Of a DNA stretch of 30,116 nucleotides, positions 8,029 through 15,973 are shown one piece after another. Both the position numbers and the translations under genes were made by a program. Source of the DNA: an uncultured Succinatimonas sp. (GTDB lineage Bacteria; Pseudomonadota; Gammaproteobacteria; Enterobacterales; Succinivibrionaceae); NCBI RefSeq assembly GCF_905203285.1, contig NZ_CAJKVK010000014.1, positions 1 through 30,116 of the forward strand. The letters run 5' to 3'. Under the pieces are notes generated by a model. It was not told the origin of the DNA, searched no databases, and saw nothing but the letters and a program-made list of their open reading frames with translations. Position 1 is the stretch's first letter. Every line of letters starts with the position of its first letter.

Positions 8029-9570
8029 CTAACGATTGGGCAAAGTGAATGATGCCTGCTTGGCTGCAGGTACGGCAATGGTTCCGCCCATGTAGTTGAC
8101 GGTAACGCTTGACGTATCGGTAACCGAAACTTTAAGCGGAGGAATACCGGTAGCGGAAACTCTGTCGCCCGCCTTATAAGAACCGCTTACCAAAACCTTG
8201 CCGCGGCTGTCTGTTATCTTCAAAGAAACAGGAGCTTTAACTCTTACTGAAACATTGTTTAAAGAAGCAAGACCCTCTCTGCCGCGCAGCTTGGCTGAAG
8301 AGCTGATATCACGCAGATTGCCGCTAAGCTTCGGTGCTTGTGCTGCAGCTGCCTTTGCCTCTTCTTCTTTCTTCAAGGCTTCCTGCTTTAATTTTTCCTC
8401 AGCTTCGCGCTTTAATTTTGCCTGCTCTTGCTTAAGCTTTTCTTCTGCTGCCTGCTTCGCTTTTAAGGCCTCTTCTTTAGCTGCCGCGGCTGCGTCATCT
8501 ACCTTAGAAGGAGAAGGGGCAACGACAAGCTCCATGTCATTTGAAGTCTTGCCTGAAGTTTCTGCAGGTGATGATTTATCTGCAGCAGGACTTGAGCTTA
8601 TCAATAATTCCTCGGCAGGATTTTCTTTAACACTTGCTTTATCGGCAAAAGGATCTTCTGCAGGGGCGTTTAATAAATCCTGATAACCGTCCTCCGCAGT
8701 TGCCGTTTCAGAAGAGGCATCATCAATAATTAGCTCACCTGATGAAGCGTTATTATCCTGCTCTGTGGCAATAGATTCATTAACGGTAACGGTACCTGAA
8801 GTTCCGCTTTGCTTTGCGTCATCAGACATAAACAGCCAAACCGCGGCAATGATAAGCAAAAGAGCCAAAAGAACGGCACCAAGCTTTACCAGCATTCCCT
8901 TATTGCTTTTGCCTTCATCATTATTAACGGCGTTAATGGCAGGTATCTCTTGAGAAGGAGATGCAGATTCTGCGGAAGCTTCCTTCGCCTCTTCGGTCAT
9001 TTCGACCTTAGGCTCGGCAGTAAGTGCCGCTGCGCGTTTTTTGGCCGCAACTTTGCTTTGATTTTTTGCCATTTCCGCCGCTTCAAGCACATTGTGATTG
9101 TAAAGATCCACAACGGCTTTAGGATCAATATTAACCAATCTTGCATAATCAGCGATATATCCGCGGGCAAAAGGAGCCGCCGTAGGCTGGGTCAGGCGAT
9201 CGTGCTCGATATCGCTAATGGTATTGACTCTTAACTTAAGGCGCAAAGCTATCTCGCGCTGCGACAGACCTAACATCTCACGGGCATGCTTTAAAATAGA
9301 GCCGGGAAGATTGGGAACTTCATCATCCGATAAGGACGGAACCACCGGAACCTTATCCGGATCGTCACCGTTATGAGTTAAATTACCGCCGAAACGATGC
9401 TCGTCCCCGTAAAAATTATTCCTAAAATCCTCACGGTGAGAAGACTTATCTGCTTGTGGCTTTGCGGATGACTTAACCGCTGCTTCTTCTTTTTCTACAG
9501 GATCGGCTTTAAAAGAGCCTGAATGATTGCGAAGACCCTGAGGTATAGATGAATGCGACTTATTATCCAT
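8029..9570 (-). CDS. rodZ: Cell-shape protein RodZ, with long coil-rich periplasmic region
   Basis: RodZ links the MreB cytoskeleton to the elongation wall machinery. Seen in order: an unusual polar N-terminal extension (1-85), the HTH domain (about 90-158, LKHAREMLGLSQREIALRL), one membrane span (226-248), a disordered Ser/Glu region, a Lys/Ala/Glu coil in which AEEKLKQE occurs twice, and the beta-rich RodZ C-terminal domain (about 431-513). At 513 residues it is much longer than E. coli RodZ (337). Its SD (AAAGGATG) overlaps the rlmN stop codon. It lies second in the operon, as usual except that pilW is absent. Confidence 0.93.
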   Translation of the reverse strand: MDNKSHSSIPQGLRNHSGSFKADPVEKEEAAVKSSAKPQADKSSHREDFRNNFYGDEHRFGGNLTHNGDDPDKVPVVPSLSDDEVPNLPGSILKHAREMLGLSQREIALRLKLRVNTISDIEHDRLTQPTAAPFARGYIADYARLVNIDPKAVVDLYNHNVLEAAEMAKNQSKVAAKKRAAALTAEPKVEMTEEAKEASAESASPSQEIPAINAVNNDEGKSNKGMLVKLGAVLLALLLIIAAVWLFMSDDAKQSGTSGTVTVNESIATEQDNNASSGELIIDDASSETATAEDGYQDLLNAPAEDPFADKASVKENPAEELLISSSPAADKSSPAETSGKTSNDMELVVAPSPSKVDDAAAAAKEEALKAKQAAEEKLKQEQAKLKREAEEKLKQEALKKEEEAKAAAAQAPKLSGNLRDISSSAKLRGREGLASLNNVSVRVKAPVSLKITDSRGKVLVSGSYKAGDRVSATGIPPLKVSVTDTSSVTVNYMGGTIAVPAAKQASFTLPNR

Positions 9571-9581
9571 TTTTTCATCCT

Positions 9582-10682
9582 TTATGAAATATTAGCGGCA
9601 GTAATACGGGTTTTGGCGATTTTATCTTTAACCTGACCTGCAAGTTGTCCGCAGGCTGCGGCGATATCATCACCTCTGGTGGTTCTGGTCATAACGGTAT
9701 AACCGTGACCGGTTAACACCTTATAAAAACGGTCAACCCTACTATTTGAGGGGCGCTTGAATTCCGATTGTTCATGGGGATTAAACGGAATTAAATTAAT
9801 TTTGCACGGCGTATCTTTTAAAAGACGGGCAAGCTCTTCAGCCTGATCGGTAGAATCATTAATATGATCCAAAAGCACATACTCAATCGTGGCTTTTCCG
9901 CAATTGGCGTTAGATTTTGACAAATAATTACGCACGCTTTTTAACACCACATCAATTTTATATTTTTTATTAAGGGGCACGAGGACATCCCTTAATTCAT
10001 CATTAGGCGCATGCAGTGACAATGCCAAAGCCACGTCGACTTTGCCGGCGATTTTATCAATGATGGGAGCGACTCCTGATGTAGAAATCGTGACGCGGCG
10101 CTTTGACAGGGCAAAAGCATTATCGTTTAACAAAATCTCGGTTACTTTCAGCACGGCCTCAACATTGTATAAAGGCTCGCCCATACCCATCATCACGACA
10201 TTTGAAATCGGTTTTTGCTCTTCATTTTGAGAAAAACCCACACAAGATGCGGCTCTCCAAACCTGACCTATGATCTCGCTAACGCTTAAATTGCGGTTAA
10301 ACCCCGAAGCTCCGGTGCGACAAAAAGCGCATTTGACCGGACATCCCACTTGAGTGGAAATACACAAAGTATTGCGGCCTTCTTCAGGGATTAGGACTGT
10401 TTCGACCAACTGTCCGTCACCTATGTCAAGAGCCCATTTCACGGTACCGTCACTTGAACGCTGTTCCGTTACTATTTCAGGGGCTTTGATGCACGCGATT
10501 TCTTTTAATTTCTCCCGTAAATCTTTTTTGATATTAGTCATTAAATCAAAATCGGTTACACCGTATTGATAAATCCATTTTAAAAACTGGGTGGCGCGAA
10601 ACGGTTTTTCACCTAAAGAAACAGCAAAATCTTTGAGCTCATCAACGCCTAAATTCATTAAATTGATGCGAGTTTCCGACAT
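9582..10682 (-). CDS. rlmN: Dual-specificity RNA methyltransferase RlmN
   Basis: RlmN is a radical-SAM enzyme that methylates C2 of A2503 in 23S rRNA and A37 in some tRNAs. The protein has 366 residues. The CX3CX2C cluster motif is at Cys114, Cys118 and Cys121, followed by GFNRNLS; MMGMGEP is the SAM-binding segment. The methyl-carrying catalytic cysteine is in the C-terminal AACGQLAG (about residue 344). It is the first gene of the operon and is preceded by an extended -10 promoter (10734-10763). Confidence 0.97.
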   Translation of the reverse strand: MSETRINLMNLGVDELKDFAVSLGEKPFRATQFLKWIYQYGVTDFDLMTNIKKDLREKLKEIACIKAPEIVTEQRSSDGTVKWALDIGDGQLVETVLIPEEGRNTLCISTQVGCPVKCAFCRTGASGFNRNLSVSEIIGQVWRAASCVGFSQNEEQKPISNVVMMGMGEPLYNVEAVLKVTEILLNDNAFALSKRRVTISTSGVAPIIDKIAGKVDVALALSLHAPNDELRDVLVPLNKKYKIDVVLKSVRNYLSKSNANCGKATIEYVLLDHINDSTDQAEELARLLKDTPCKINLIPFNPHEQSEFKRPSNSRVDRFYKVLTGHGYTVMTRTTRGDDIAAACGQLAGQVKDKIAKTRITAANIS

Positions 10683-10733
10683 TTAAACAAGTACTCAAAA
10701 AATATAGATTTTTCTTAAAAATTTAAATAATAC

Positions 10734-10763
10734 ATTATAGCAGGATCGTATGTTTTTCTTTAA
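10734..10763 (-). promoter_or_regulatory. Extended -10 promoter of the rlmN-der operon
   Basis: On the minus strand TGC-TATAAT (perfect -10 at 10739-10734 with a TGN extension) lies about 52 bases upstream of the rlmN ATG. The -35 element is poor (TTAAAG at 10763-10758, 18-base spacing), as expected for extended -10 promoters. Confidence 0.6.
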
Positions 10764-10796
10764 CGGGATATCCGCAAAGACAAGAGCTGTTTAAAC

Positions 10797-10831
10797 TTAA
10801 AAACCTCACGCAGCGCAATGCGTGAAAGTTT
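10797..10831 (-). terminator. Intrinsic terminator of the arsR-cobB operon
   Basis: TCACGCA (10806-10812) and TGCGTGA (10819-10825) make a 7-bp stem with loop GCGCAA. On the minus strand it is followed by GGTTTTTAAG, a T tract. It lies just past the sirtuin stop and upstream of the rlmN promoter. Confidence 0.75.
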
Positions 10832-10839
10832 AAAAAATT

Positions 10840-11568
10840 TTAATTAAAGTTAAGGAGTTTTCCGGTTCCTAAAAGATACTCGGTAAACTTGCTTACGGTT
10901 TCTCCGGCTTTACCGTAAATTCCGTAAGTAAAATTTGAAGCGGTCAAGCTTTTCTCAAGATTAAACTCAACACATACGGCACCGGCTCCTGCAGCTATCT
11001 GACAAAAACCCGCCGCCGGATAAACCACTCCTGACGTACCGACAGCTAAAAACAACTCGCACTTTACAAGCTTTGCGTAAATTTCATCCATATCATACGG
11101 CATCTCACCGAACCATACGATGTCAGGACGTAAAGACTGATGCTTACAATAAGGACACTCGCTTTTAACCGAACTTGCCCCTGAAAAAGGAAAAGAAGAA
11201 TGACAGTTTTCACACAGCATTTTTAAAAGTTCACCGTGCATATGACAAACTTGCTTACTTCCGGCTCTTTCATGCAAATCATCAATATTCTGCGTAACAA
11301 GAAAAACTTCCCCTCCTTGTTTTTGCCACTCTGTCTGTAAATGCGCTATCGCTTTATGCGCCGCATTTGGCTTTTTGGTCGGCAATGAAAGTCGCATTTT
11401 GTTATAAAACTCATGCACTAAAGTCTTATTGCGCAGAAAACCTTCATAGGTTGCGACATCTTCAACATTGTGATGTTCCCACAACCCGTCCTCAGAGCGA
11501 AACACGGGAATTCCGGACTCTGCTGAAACTCCGGCTCCCGTCAAAATAACTATGTTTTGATATCTCAT
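10840..11568 (-). CDS. cobB: Sir2-family NAD-dependent protein deacylase, class III (CobB-like)
   Basis: A 242-residue sirtuin. Present: the NAD motif GAGVSAESGIPVFR (11-24), TQNIDDLHERAG (92-103), catalytic His111 (HMHGE) and four zinc cysteines (119, 122, 138, 141). Class III enzymes (SIRT5, CobB) read acyl-lysines through a Tyr and an Arg three residues later. Here the Tyr is Y55 but the third residue on is Met58, with Arg59 one place later, so succinyl-lysine recognition may differ. It is the last gene of a five-gene operon; its SD AGGTAAG overlaps the stop of the LprI-like gene. The sirtuin call is firm; deacetylase versus desuccinylase preference is open. Confidence 0.93.
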   Translation of the reverse strand: MRYQNIVILTGAGVSAESGIPVFRSEDGLWEHHNVEDVATYEGFLRNKTLVHEFYNKMRLSLPTKKPNAAHKAIAHLQTEWQKQGGEVFLVTQNIDDLHERAGSKQVCHMHGELLKMLCENCHSSFPFSGASSVKSECPYCKHQSLRPDIVWFGEMPYDMDEIYAKLVKCELFLAVGTSGVVYPAAGFCQIAAGAGAVCVEFNLEKSLTASNFTYGIYGKAGETVSKFTEYLLGTGKLLNFN

Positions 11569-11577
11569 GCTTATTTC

Positions 11578-11985
11578 TTACCTGTTTAGCATCAGCTCAA
11601 GTTTTTTTACCTGCTCTTTTGTCGTCTGATTAACAAAATCATCAACAACTACCGGGGTTAAAGTGCCGTCGCCCAATGCCATAAATAAATAATCAACAGT
11701 AGCTTCCTTATACTTTATCCAGGCGCGCTGCATTTTTAATATAGTATTCTTGCAAGCCTTAGGATCTCCGTCATCATTGCAAGACAGCATTGCCTGCTTG
11801 TAAATCTTGTTAAGCTTGCCGTCCAAATAAATAAAAGCATCATTTTGACATTTACGCATTTGAACGGTAACACCTCCTGATGCCGCCATACAGGCATTAT
11901 AGCCCGGAGATAACTCCTCATCAGCAACAGCAGTAAAGCTGAAGACGAACACGGAAGCTATTGCTAAAACTCCTGTTAATTTCAT
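11578..11985 (-). CDS. Secreted LprI-like (DUF1311) protein
   Basis: The start at 11985 gives a clean signal peptide (MKLTGVLAIASVFVFSFTAVA then DEE) and AGGGG six bases upstream; the longer frame to 12093 lies inside the aminopeptidase gene. The mature part of about 115 residues has the DUF1311/LprI pattern: CM..SGG.....KC (Cys pair), a helix with YKQAMLSCNDDGDPKACKNTILKMQRAWIKYKEA cut here into YKQAMLSC, ACKNTI and QRAWIKYKEA, and a helical end. Some family members inhibit lysozyme; others are uncharacterised. Its SD overlaps the stop codon of the upstream aminopeptidase gene, so it belongs to the same operon. Periplasmic location is predicted; the actual role is unknown. Confidence 0.75.
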   Translation of the reverse strand: MKLTGVLAIASVFVFSFTAVADEELSPGYNACMAASGGVTVQMRKCQNDAFIYLDGKLNKIYKQAMLSCNDDGDPKACKNTILKMQRAWIKYKEATVDYLFMALGDGTLTPVVVDDFVNQTTKEQVKKLELMLNR

Positions 11986-11993
11986 ATACGCCC

Positions 11994-13334
11994 CTAATAC
12001 TTCTTGCCGCTTAAAAATTGAGCTATCGATAAAATAGTAGCTCCGGTAGCTCCCGGCGCATAAAAAGCAGATCCTTCTTTTTGATAAGCGCAAGCCAAAT
12101 CAAGATGTACCCACGGAATATCCTTTTCTACAAAGCAATGCAAAAACTCGGCTGCCGAACTTGCTCCGGGATTCCCGTCTCCTGATCCTGAATTTGAAAT
12201 GTCAGCGCGCTTACTTAAAATAAAACGCTTGAAATAAGGACGCATCGGCAAAAGCCACAATTCTTCCATCGAATCTTTAAATGCGTTTTGTAAATCTAAA
12301 GGAAGCTCGTTTGACGGAGTAAAAGCCGCGCACATCTCACGTCCTACCGCCACTTTGGCAGCTCCGGTCAAAGTTGCGGCATCAAGAATAAATTTACTTT
12401 TTGCCTTGCAGGCATGAATCAAAGCGTCGGCAAGCACCAGACGGCCTTCGGCATCGGTATTGCCGATTTCAACTTTAACGCCGTTAGGATAAGAAATGAT
12501 GTCGCCTGGCAGCATCGAATTGCCTGAAAGCATGTTTTCTGCACAGCACAAATAAAGACGGACGCGCTTTTTAAGTCCCTGCAAAATAGCCAGAGTCAAA
12601 GCTCCGCCCAAATATACGGCCCCCGATTTATCTGAATGCATGGAGGACATGTACGAAGGAGGTTTAATGTCATAACCGCCTGAATCAAAGGTAATGCCTT
12701 TACCCACAAGGGAAATCTCAATGTCATCATCTTTTTTCCCTTCTGGGAAATAGTCAATTATGCCAAGGCACGGCAAATTATCGCTGCCGCGGCCTACTGC
12801 CTGCAATCCTACGCAATCGTGATAATCCTTATGTCCTTTTTTGATTAATTTAAGCGTTGCCTCCCCGCCCTTTTTCTCAGCTGCTTTCTTAACTTTTGAA
12901 AAAACTTCTTTAACTAAAGACTCAGGTGTGGTCGTCTTGGAATCAGAATCGGCAAGCTTACGAAAATCGGTAATTAAATCGGAGATCTTGGCAACCTTAT
13001 CGCAATCTTTTTTCTCTAAGGAAAATGCAATATTTATATCCAACTTGCCGTCATACATACCTTGAATCAGCCATACGGCATCAAGAACAGACAAAGGAAT
13101 GTCACCGCTGTCAATTAACGCGTCATTAATTCCCAAATTGCAAAGACTGCGGCCTGCTTCCTGATAAAACCTAAAATTCTCCTTATTCACCATAAGACTT
13201 ACGCTGTTTTTTCCTTCGGGAACAAGCTTTGCCTTCTTATTAAAAGGCTTGGGAGCCTCTCCGTCTTTAAGTCTTACCTGAATAAAATCATCTGTTTTTA
13301 CGTTCTTTACTGAACTTACTTTAATTTTCGGCAT
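11994..13334 (-). CDS. M17-family leucyl aminopeptidase (PepB/PepA type)
   Basis: This enzyme should remove N-terminal residues from peptides with a two-metal centre. The start at 13334 (MPKIKVSS) has AAGGAAGG just upstream and gives 446 residues. The C-terminal catalytic domain shows Lys212 and Asp217 (GKGITFDSGG), Asp235 (MHSDKSGA), and the family signature NTDAEGRLVLAD (292-303, with Asp294, Glu296 and Arg298). The first 160 or so residues are poorly conserved, as is usual. PepB is closest in size and is linked to the isc operon in E. coli, which echoes the desulfurase next door, but PepA-type cannot be excluded. The gene follows the desulfurase after 14 bases. Confidence 0.9.
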   Translation of the reverse strand: MPKIKVSSVKNVKTDDFIQVRLKDGEAPKPFNKKAKLVPEGKNSVSLMVNKENFRFYQEAGRSLCNLGINDALIDSGDIPLSVLDAVWLIQGMYDGKLDINIAFSLEKKDCDKVAKISDLITDFRKLADSDSKTTTPESLVKEVFSKVKKAAEKKGGEATLKLIKKGHKDYHDCVGLQAVGRGSDNLPCLGIIDYFPEGKKDDDIEISLVGKGITFDSGGYDIKPPSYMSSMHSDKSGAVYLGGALTLAILQGLKKRVRLYLCCAENMLSGNSMLPGDIISYPNGVKVEIGNTDAEGRLVLADALIHACKAKSKFILDAATLTGAAKVAVGREMCAAFTPSNELPLDLQNAFKDSMEELWLLPMRPYFKRFILSKRADISNSGSGDGNPGASSAAEFLHCFVEKDIPWVHLDLACAYQKEGSAFYAPGATGATILSIAQFLSGKKY

Positions 13335-13348
13335 TTTTCCTTCCTTAA

Positions 13349-14539
13349 TTAATCTTTCTTTATCTGCCACATACTACCTGAAGCTTTTAAGGCGGCAACT
13401 TTGGTCTTAAGCTCCTCCGCTACCCGTTTAACCTCTTCTTCGGTTGTAAAGCGGCCCAGCGACAACCTAATCGAAGCGCGGGCAAGCTCATCGCTATGAC
13501 CTATCGCCTTTAGCACATAAGAAGGTTTTAACTCGGCAGAAGAGCAAGCTGATCCGGTTGAAGCGGCAATTCCCGACAAGGTCGGAAGCAGCATACGCCC
13601 GTCAATTCCGGCAAAACTTGCGGAAATGATTCCGGGCAGATGATGAGAACTGTTGCCGTTAATAACCGCTCCGTCTATGGTTTTGATTTCATTAACTAAA
13701 TATTCGCGCAGCTTTAAAATACGTTCTTTGTCCTTTTGGGCATCTTTTGCCATTATTTCAAAAGCCTTGCCCATGGCTGCAACCTGATGCGTCGCGACAG
13801 TACCGCCGCGCAGGCCCTTCTCCTGACCTCCGCCGTAAATTAAGGCTTCAACCGGCACATTTGCTTCACGCTTTATATATAAAGCACCTACGCCTTTGGG
13901 GCCGTATATTTTCTCCGGGGTAAGCGATGCCATGGAAATTGCGGAATGGTCAAAATCCGTTTTCTCCCATCCTGCCGTCTGAGCGCAGTCGGTATGAAAA
14001 TAAATTCCCTTATCCTTACATAATAAAGCAAGGGCATGAATATCGTTTACCGTACCGAGCACACTGTTGCCGTGACAAATAGAAACCAAAAACGTATCTT
14101 CCGTAAGATATGAAGCTAAAAGCTCAGGATCGATACTGCCGTCCTGATGCGGTTTTATATAAGAAACTGTGTAACCTTCATATTTTTCAAGATACTCACA
14201 GCCCTCAAGCACCGCTTTATGTTCAACCATGGAAGTAACGATGTGCCGACGCGGATCTCCTTTATGTCTAAGACCGCGGGCAAGACCGATTACGGCAAGA
14301 TTGTTACTCTCGGTAGCACCTGAGGTAAAAGTAATTTCAAGAGGGGAACATCCGACTAAATTTGCCACTTGCTCCCTTGCGTTTTCAACCGCCTCGGCAG
14401 CTTCCCAGCCAAACACGTGATCTTTAGATGAAGGGTTGGCAAAAGATCCTTCAAGCGTCAGGCAATCCATCATCACTTTTACTACGCGAGGATCAAGAGG
14501 AGTAGCCGCAGCATAGTCCATATACACAGGACGATTCAT
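13349..14539 (-). CDS. Divergent NifS/IscS-type cysteine desulfurase
   Basis: A PLP enzyme that would move sulfur from cysteine onto its own catalytic cysteine. At 396 residues it has family length. Seen: YMDYAAATPLDP start, TSGATESNN (phosphate site), His107 in EHKAV, Asp184 and Gln187, PLP lysine Lys210, and catalytic Cys332 in STGSACSSAE with a long loop, as in class I enzymes. Two conserved active-site segments differ: SGHK is TPEK here (Glu209 replaces the usual His) and the NNE-x-G segment reads NSVLG. It may be a specialised paralogue rather than the housekeeping IscS; no iscU, iscA or hsc genes lie nearby. An AAGGAG sits 14 bases upstream, inside the end of the regulator gene. Confidence 0.88.
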   Translation of the reverse strand: MNRPVYMDYAAATPLDPRVVKVMMDCLTLEGSFANPSSKDHVFGWEAAEAVENAREQVANLVGCSPLEITFTSGATESNNLAVIGLARGLRHKGDPRRHIVTSMVEHKAVLEGCEYLEKYEGYTVSYIKPHQDGSIDPELLASYLTEDTFLVSICHGNSVLGTVNDIHALALLCKDKGIYFHTDCAQTAGWEKTDFDHSAISMASLTPEKIYGPKGVGALYIKREANVPVEALIYGGGQEKGLRGGTVATHQVAAMGKAFEIMAKDAQKDKERILKLREYLVNEIKTIDGAVINGNSSHHLPGIISASFAGIDGRMLLPTLSGIAASTGSACSSAELKPSYVLKAIGHSDELARASIRLSLGRFTTEEEVKRVAEELKTKVAALKASGSMWQIKKD

Positions 14540-14550
14540 TTTTATTTTTA

Positions 14551-14892
14551 TTACTCCTTAATATGAGAAATCGCCATTTCAAAAACTTTTTCTACGTGTT
14601 CATCGCATAAAGCATAATAAACCCGCTGTCCTTCTCGTTTTACCATCACAAGATTATTTAAGCGTAAATAGCATAACTGATGAGACACAGCTGATTTGGT
14701 CATTCCTAAAATTTCAGCAAGATCGGTAACGCACAGCCATTCATGGATCTGCAGCGCATTTACTATATTAATTCTTGTAGGGTCGGCTAATGCCTTAAAA
14801 AACTCTGCGGTAACATCCACGTCGTCAGGAGCGAGCATCTGCGACTTAACGCTTTCAATAAGTTCTTCACGACTGTTTTCTTTTTCCTTCAT
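14551..14892 (-). CDS. ArsR/SmtB-family zinc-type metalloregulatory repressor
   Basis: A 113-residue winged-helix repressor: FFKALADPTRINIVNAL, LCVTDLAEILGMTKSAVSHQLCYLR (recognition helix) and the wing VKREGQRVYYAL. The C-terminal alpha5 helix has Asp97, His99, His110 and Glu113, which keep the exact spacing of the SmtB/CzrA zinc site, so zinc-responsive derepression is likely. I prefer the ATG at 14892; an ATG at 14901 is possible. A longer TTG start at 14940 would sit inside the operator and is unlikely. It is the first gene of the operon it probably controls, together with itself, through the palindrome at 14924-14941. It might instead sense Co, Ni or Cd. Confidence 0.9.
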   Translation of the reverse strand: MKEKENSREELIESVKSQMLAPDDVDVTAEFFKALADPTRINIVNALQIHEWLCVTDLAEILGMTKSAVSHQLCYLRLNNLVMVKREGQRVYYALCDEHVEKVFEMAISHIKE

Positions 14893-14923
14893 ATTAATCA
14901 TCTCTTCGTTAAGCACAAAATCT

Positions 14924-14941
14924 ATTGAGCAATTGTTCAAT
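14924..14941 (-). promoter_or_regulatory. SmtB-type operator in front of the arsR operon
   Basis: ATTGAGCAATTGTTCAAT is an 18-bp palindrome with one mismatched pair. Its core TGAGCA-AT-TGTTCA matches the known SmtB/ArsR operator core TGAACA-NN-TGTTCA except for one base. It lies 32 bases upstream of the regulator ATG, directly after a candidate -10 (TAAAAT, 14948-14943), so it would cover the transcription start. The -35 is weak. Confidence 0.7.
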
Positions 14942-15072
14942 TATTTTAACAACTATCTTTATTTAAAATTAAGCGATAAGAAAAAATTCTTTTTCTTTTT
15001 AAAAATTTACAGTTTTTTTATAAATTCCATTTAAAACATCACGCTTGAATAAACGAAACGTCCACTTGTAAT

Positions 15073-15078
15073 TATAAT
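15073..15078 (+). promoter_or_regulatory. Candidate -10 of the EamA-family gene
   Basis: A perfect TATAAT lies 28 bases before the transporter ATG. No good -35 is at the right spacing; TTGAAT at 15045 is 22 bases away. Confidence 0.4.
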
Positions 15079-15106
15079 AGCGCTATATTCCACACGAGCA
15101 TCAAGT

Positions 15107-15973
15107 ATGTTTTTAATCGGCGTTATATCAAGTATCATTGCAGCAGTTTTACAAGGACTTAACTACGCGATAACCAAAAGTTGTCAGGATTCTTATCATA
15201 TCTACGGTTTTAGAATGCTTATCGCCGAACAGCTTGCGATAGCGTTTATCGTTTTCTGGCCGTTTATTTTCTTTAAGTATTACGAATTTTTTGAATGGCG
15301 GATTATTCTCGGTCTGTTAGAAATCAACATTCCGTTTTTAATGGCGCAATATTTTATGATTATGGCACTGCGCTCAAGCGACGCGTCAATCGTTTCTCCT
15401 CTTTTGGTATTAAAGATACCTATTCTGACCGCAATATCATTGATTTTATTTCACGACAGTTTTGAACTGCACCAATATTTTGCCATTACCGCGATTTTGT
15501 TGTTATCGTGGATCTTCTCCTCTCTTTCTGGTCAAATAAGAATTAGAGCTTTAATTTTTATCTTCGCCGCCTGTTTTTGCTATGTTCTAGCCGATATCGC
15601 AACAGTAACACTTGCCAAAACTTTTAAAGCACCGCCTATAGAGCAGGCGATTATTCTTAATATTTACAACTATATTGCCGCACTTGTCTTCTTTATCCCC
15701 TGTGCTTTTATCAAAAAAGTCAAATTAAACGACATGTATAACTGTAAATATGTAGCTATAACTTGGATCGTTTCATCAACTTTAATGGTAATTGCCTTTA
15801 ATTTAAGCGGTGTCATCTCAGGCAATATTATTCAATCGCTGCGCGGTGTTTTCGGCATAATTATAGTCATGCTGTTTTTCAAAGCGCAAATTATCGATCA
15901 TAAAACCAAATGGCAAACTAAGGTTACTCTTTCTTTATTAATGACGTTGTCAGTTGTTTGTTTCTATATTTAA
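15107..15973 (+). CDS. EamA/DMT-family membrane transporter
   Basis: A 288-residue, almost entirely hydrophobic protein with about ten membrane segments. It has the two-repeat layout of drug/metabolite transporters: the first half contains MALRSSDASIVSPLLVLKIPILTA (split here as MALRSSDASIVSPL and LKIPILTA), the typical end of an EamA repeat, and the second half ends with SGVISGNIIQSLRGVFGI. Substrate unknown. The ATG at 15107 has only a weak ribosome-binding site. It is divergent from the arsR operon and convergent with the broken DUF1703-type gene; the two stop codons overlap at 15970-15973, with no terminator between. Confidence 0.75.
   Translation: MFLIGVISSIIAAVLQGLNYAITKSCQDSYHIYGFRMLIAEQLAIAFIVFWPFIFFKYYEFFEWRIILGLLEINIPFLMAQYFMIMALRSSDASIVSPLLVLKIPILTAISLILFHDSFELHQYFAITAILLLSWIFSSLSGQIRIRALIFIFAACFCYVLADIATVTLAKTFKAPPIEQAIILNIYNYIAALVFFIPCAFIKKVKLNDMYNCKYVAITWIVSSTLMVIAFNLSGVISGNIIQSLRGVFGIIIVMLFFKAQIIDHKTKWQTKVTLSLLMTLSVVCFYI

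Noticed and set aside
11986..12093. Longer start of the LprI-like protein
   Set aside because: The extra 36 residues lie inside the aminopeptidase gene and spoil an otherwise clean signal peptide; the ATG at 11985 has AGGGG upstream.
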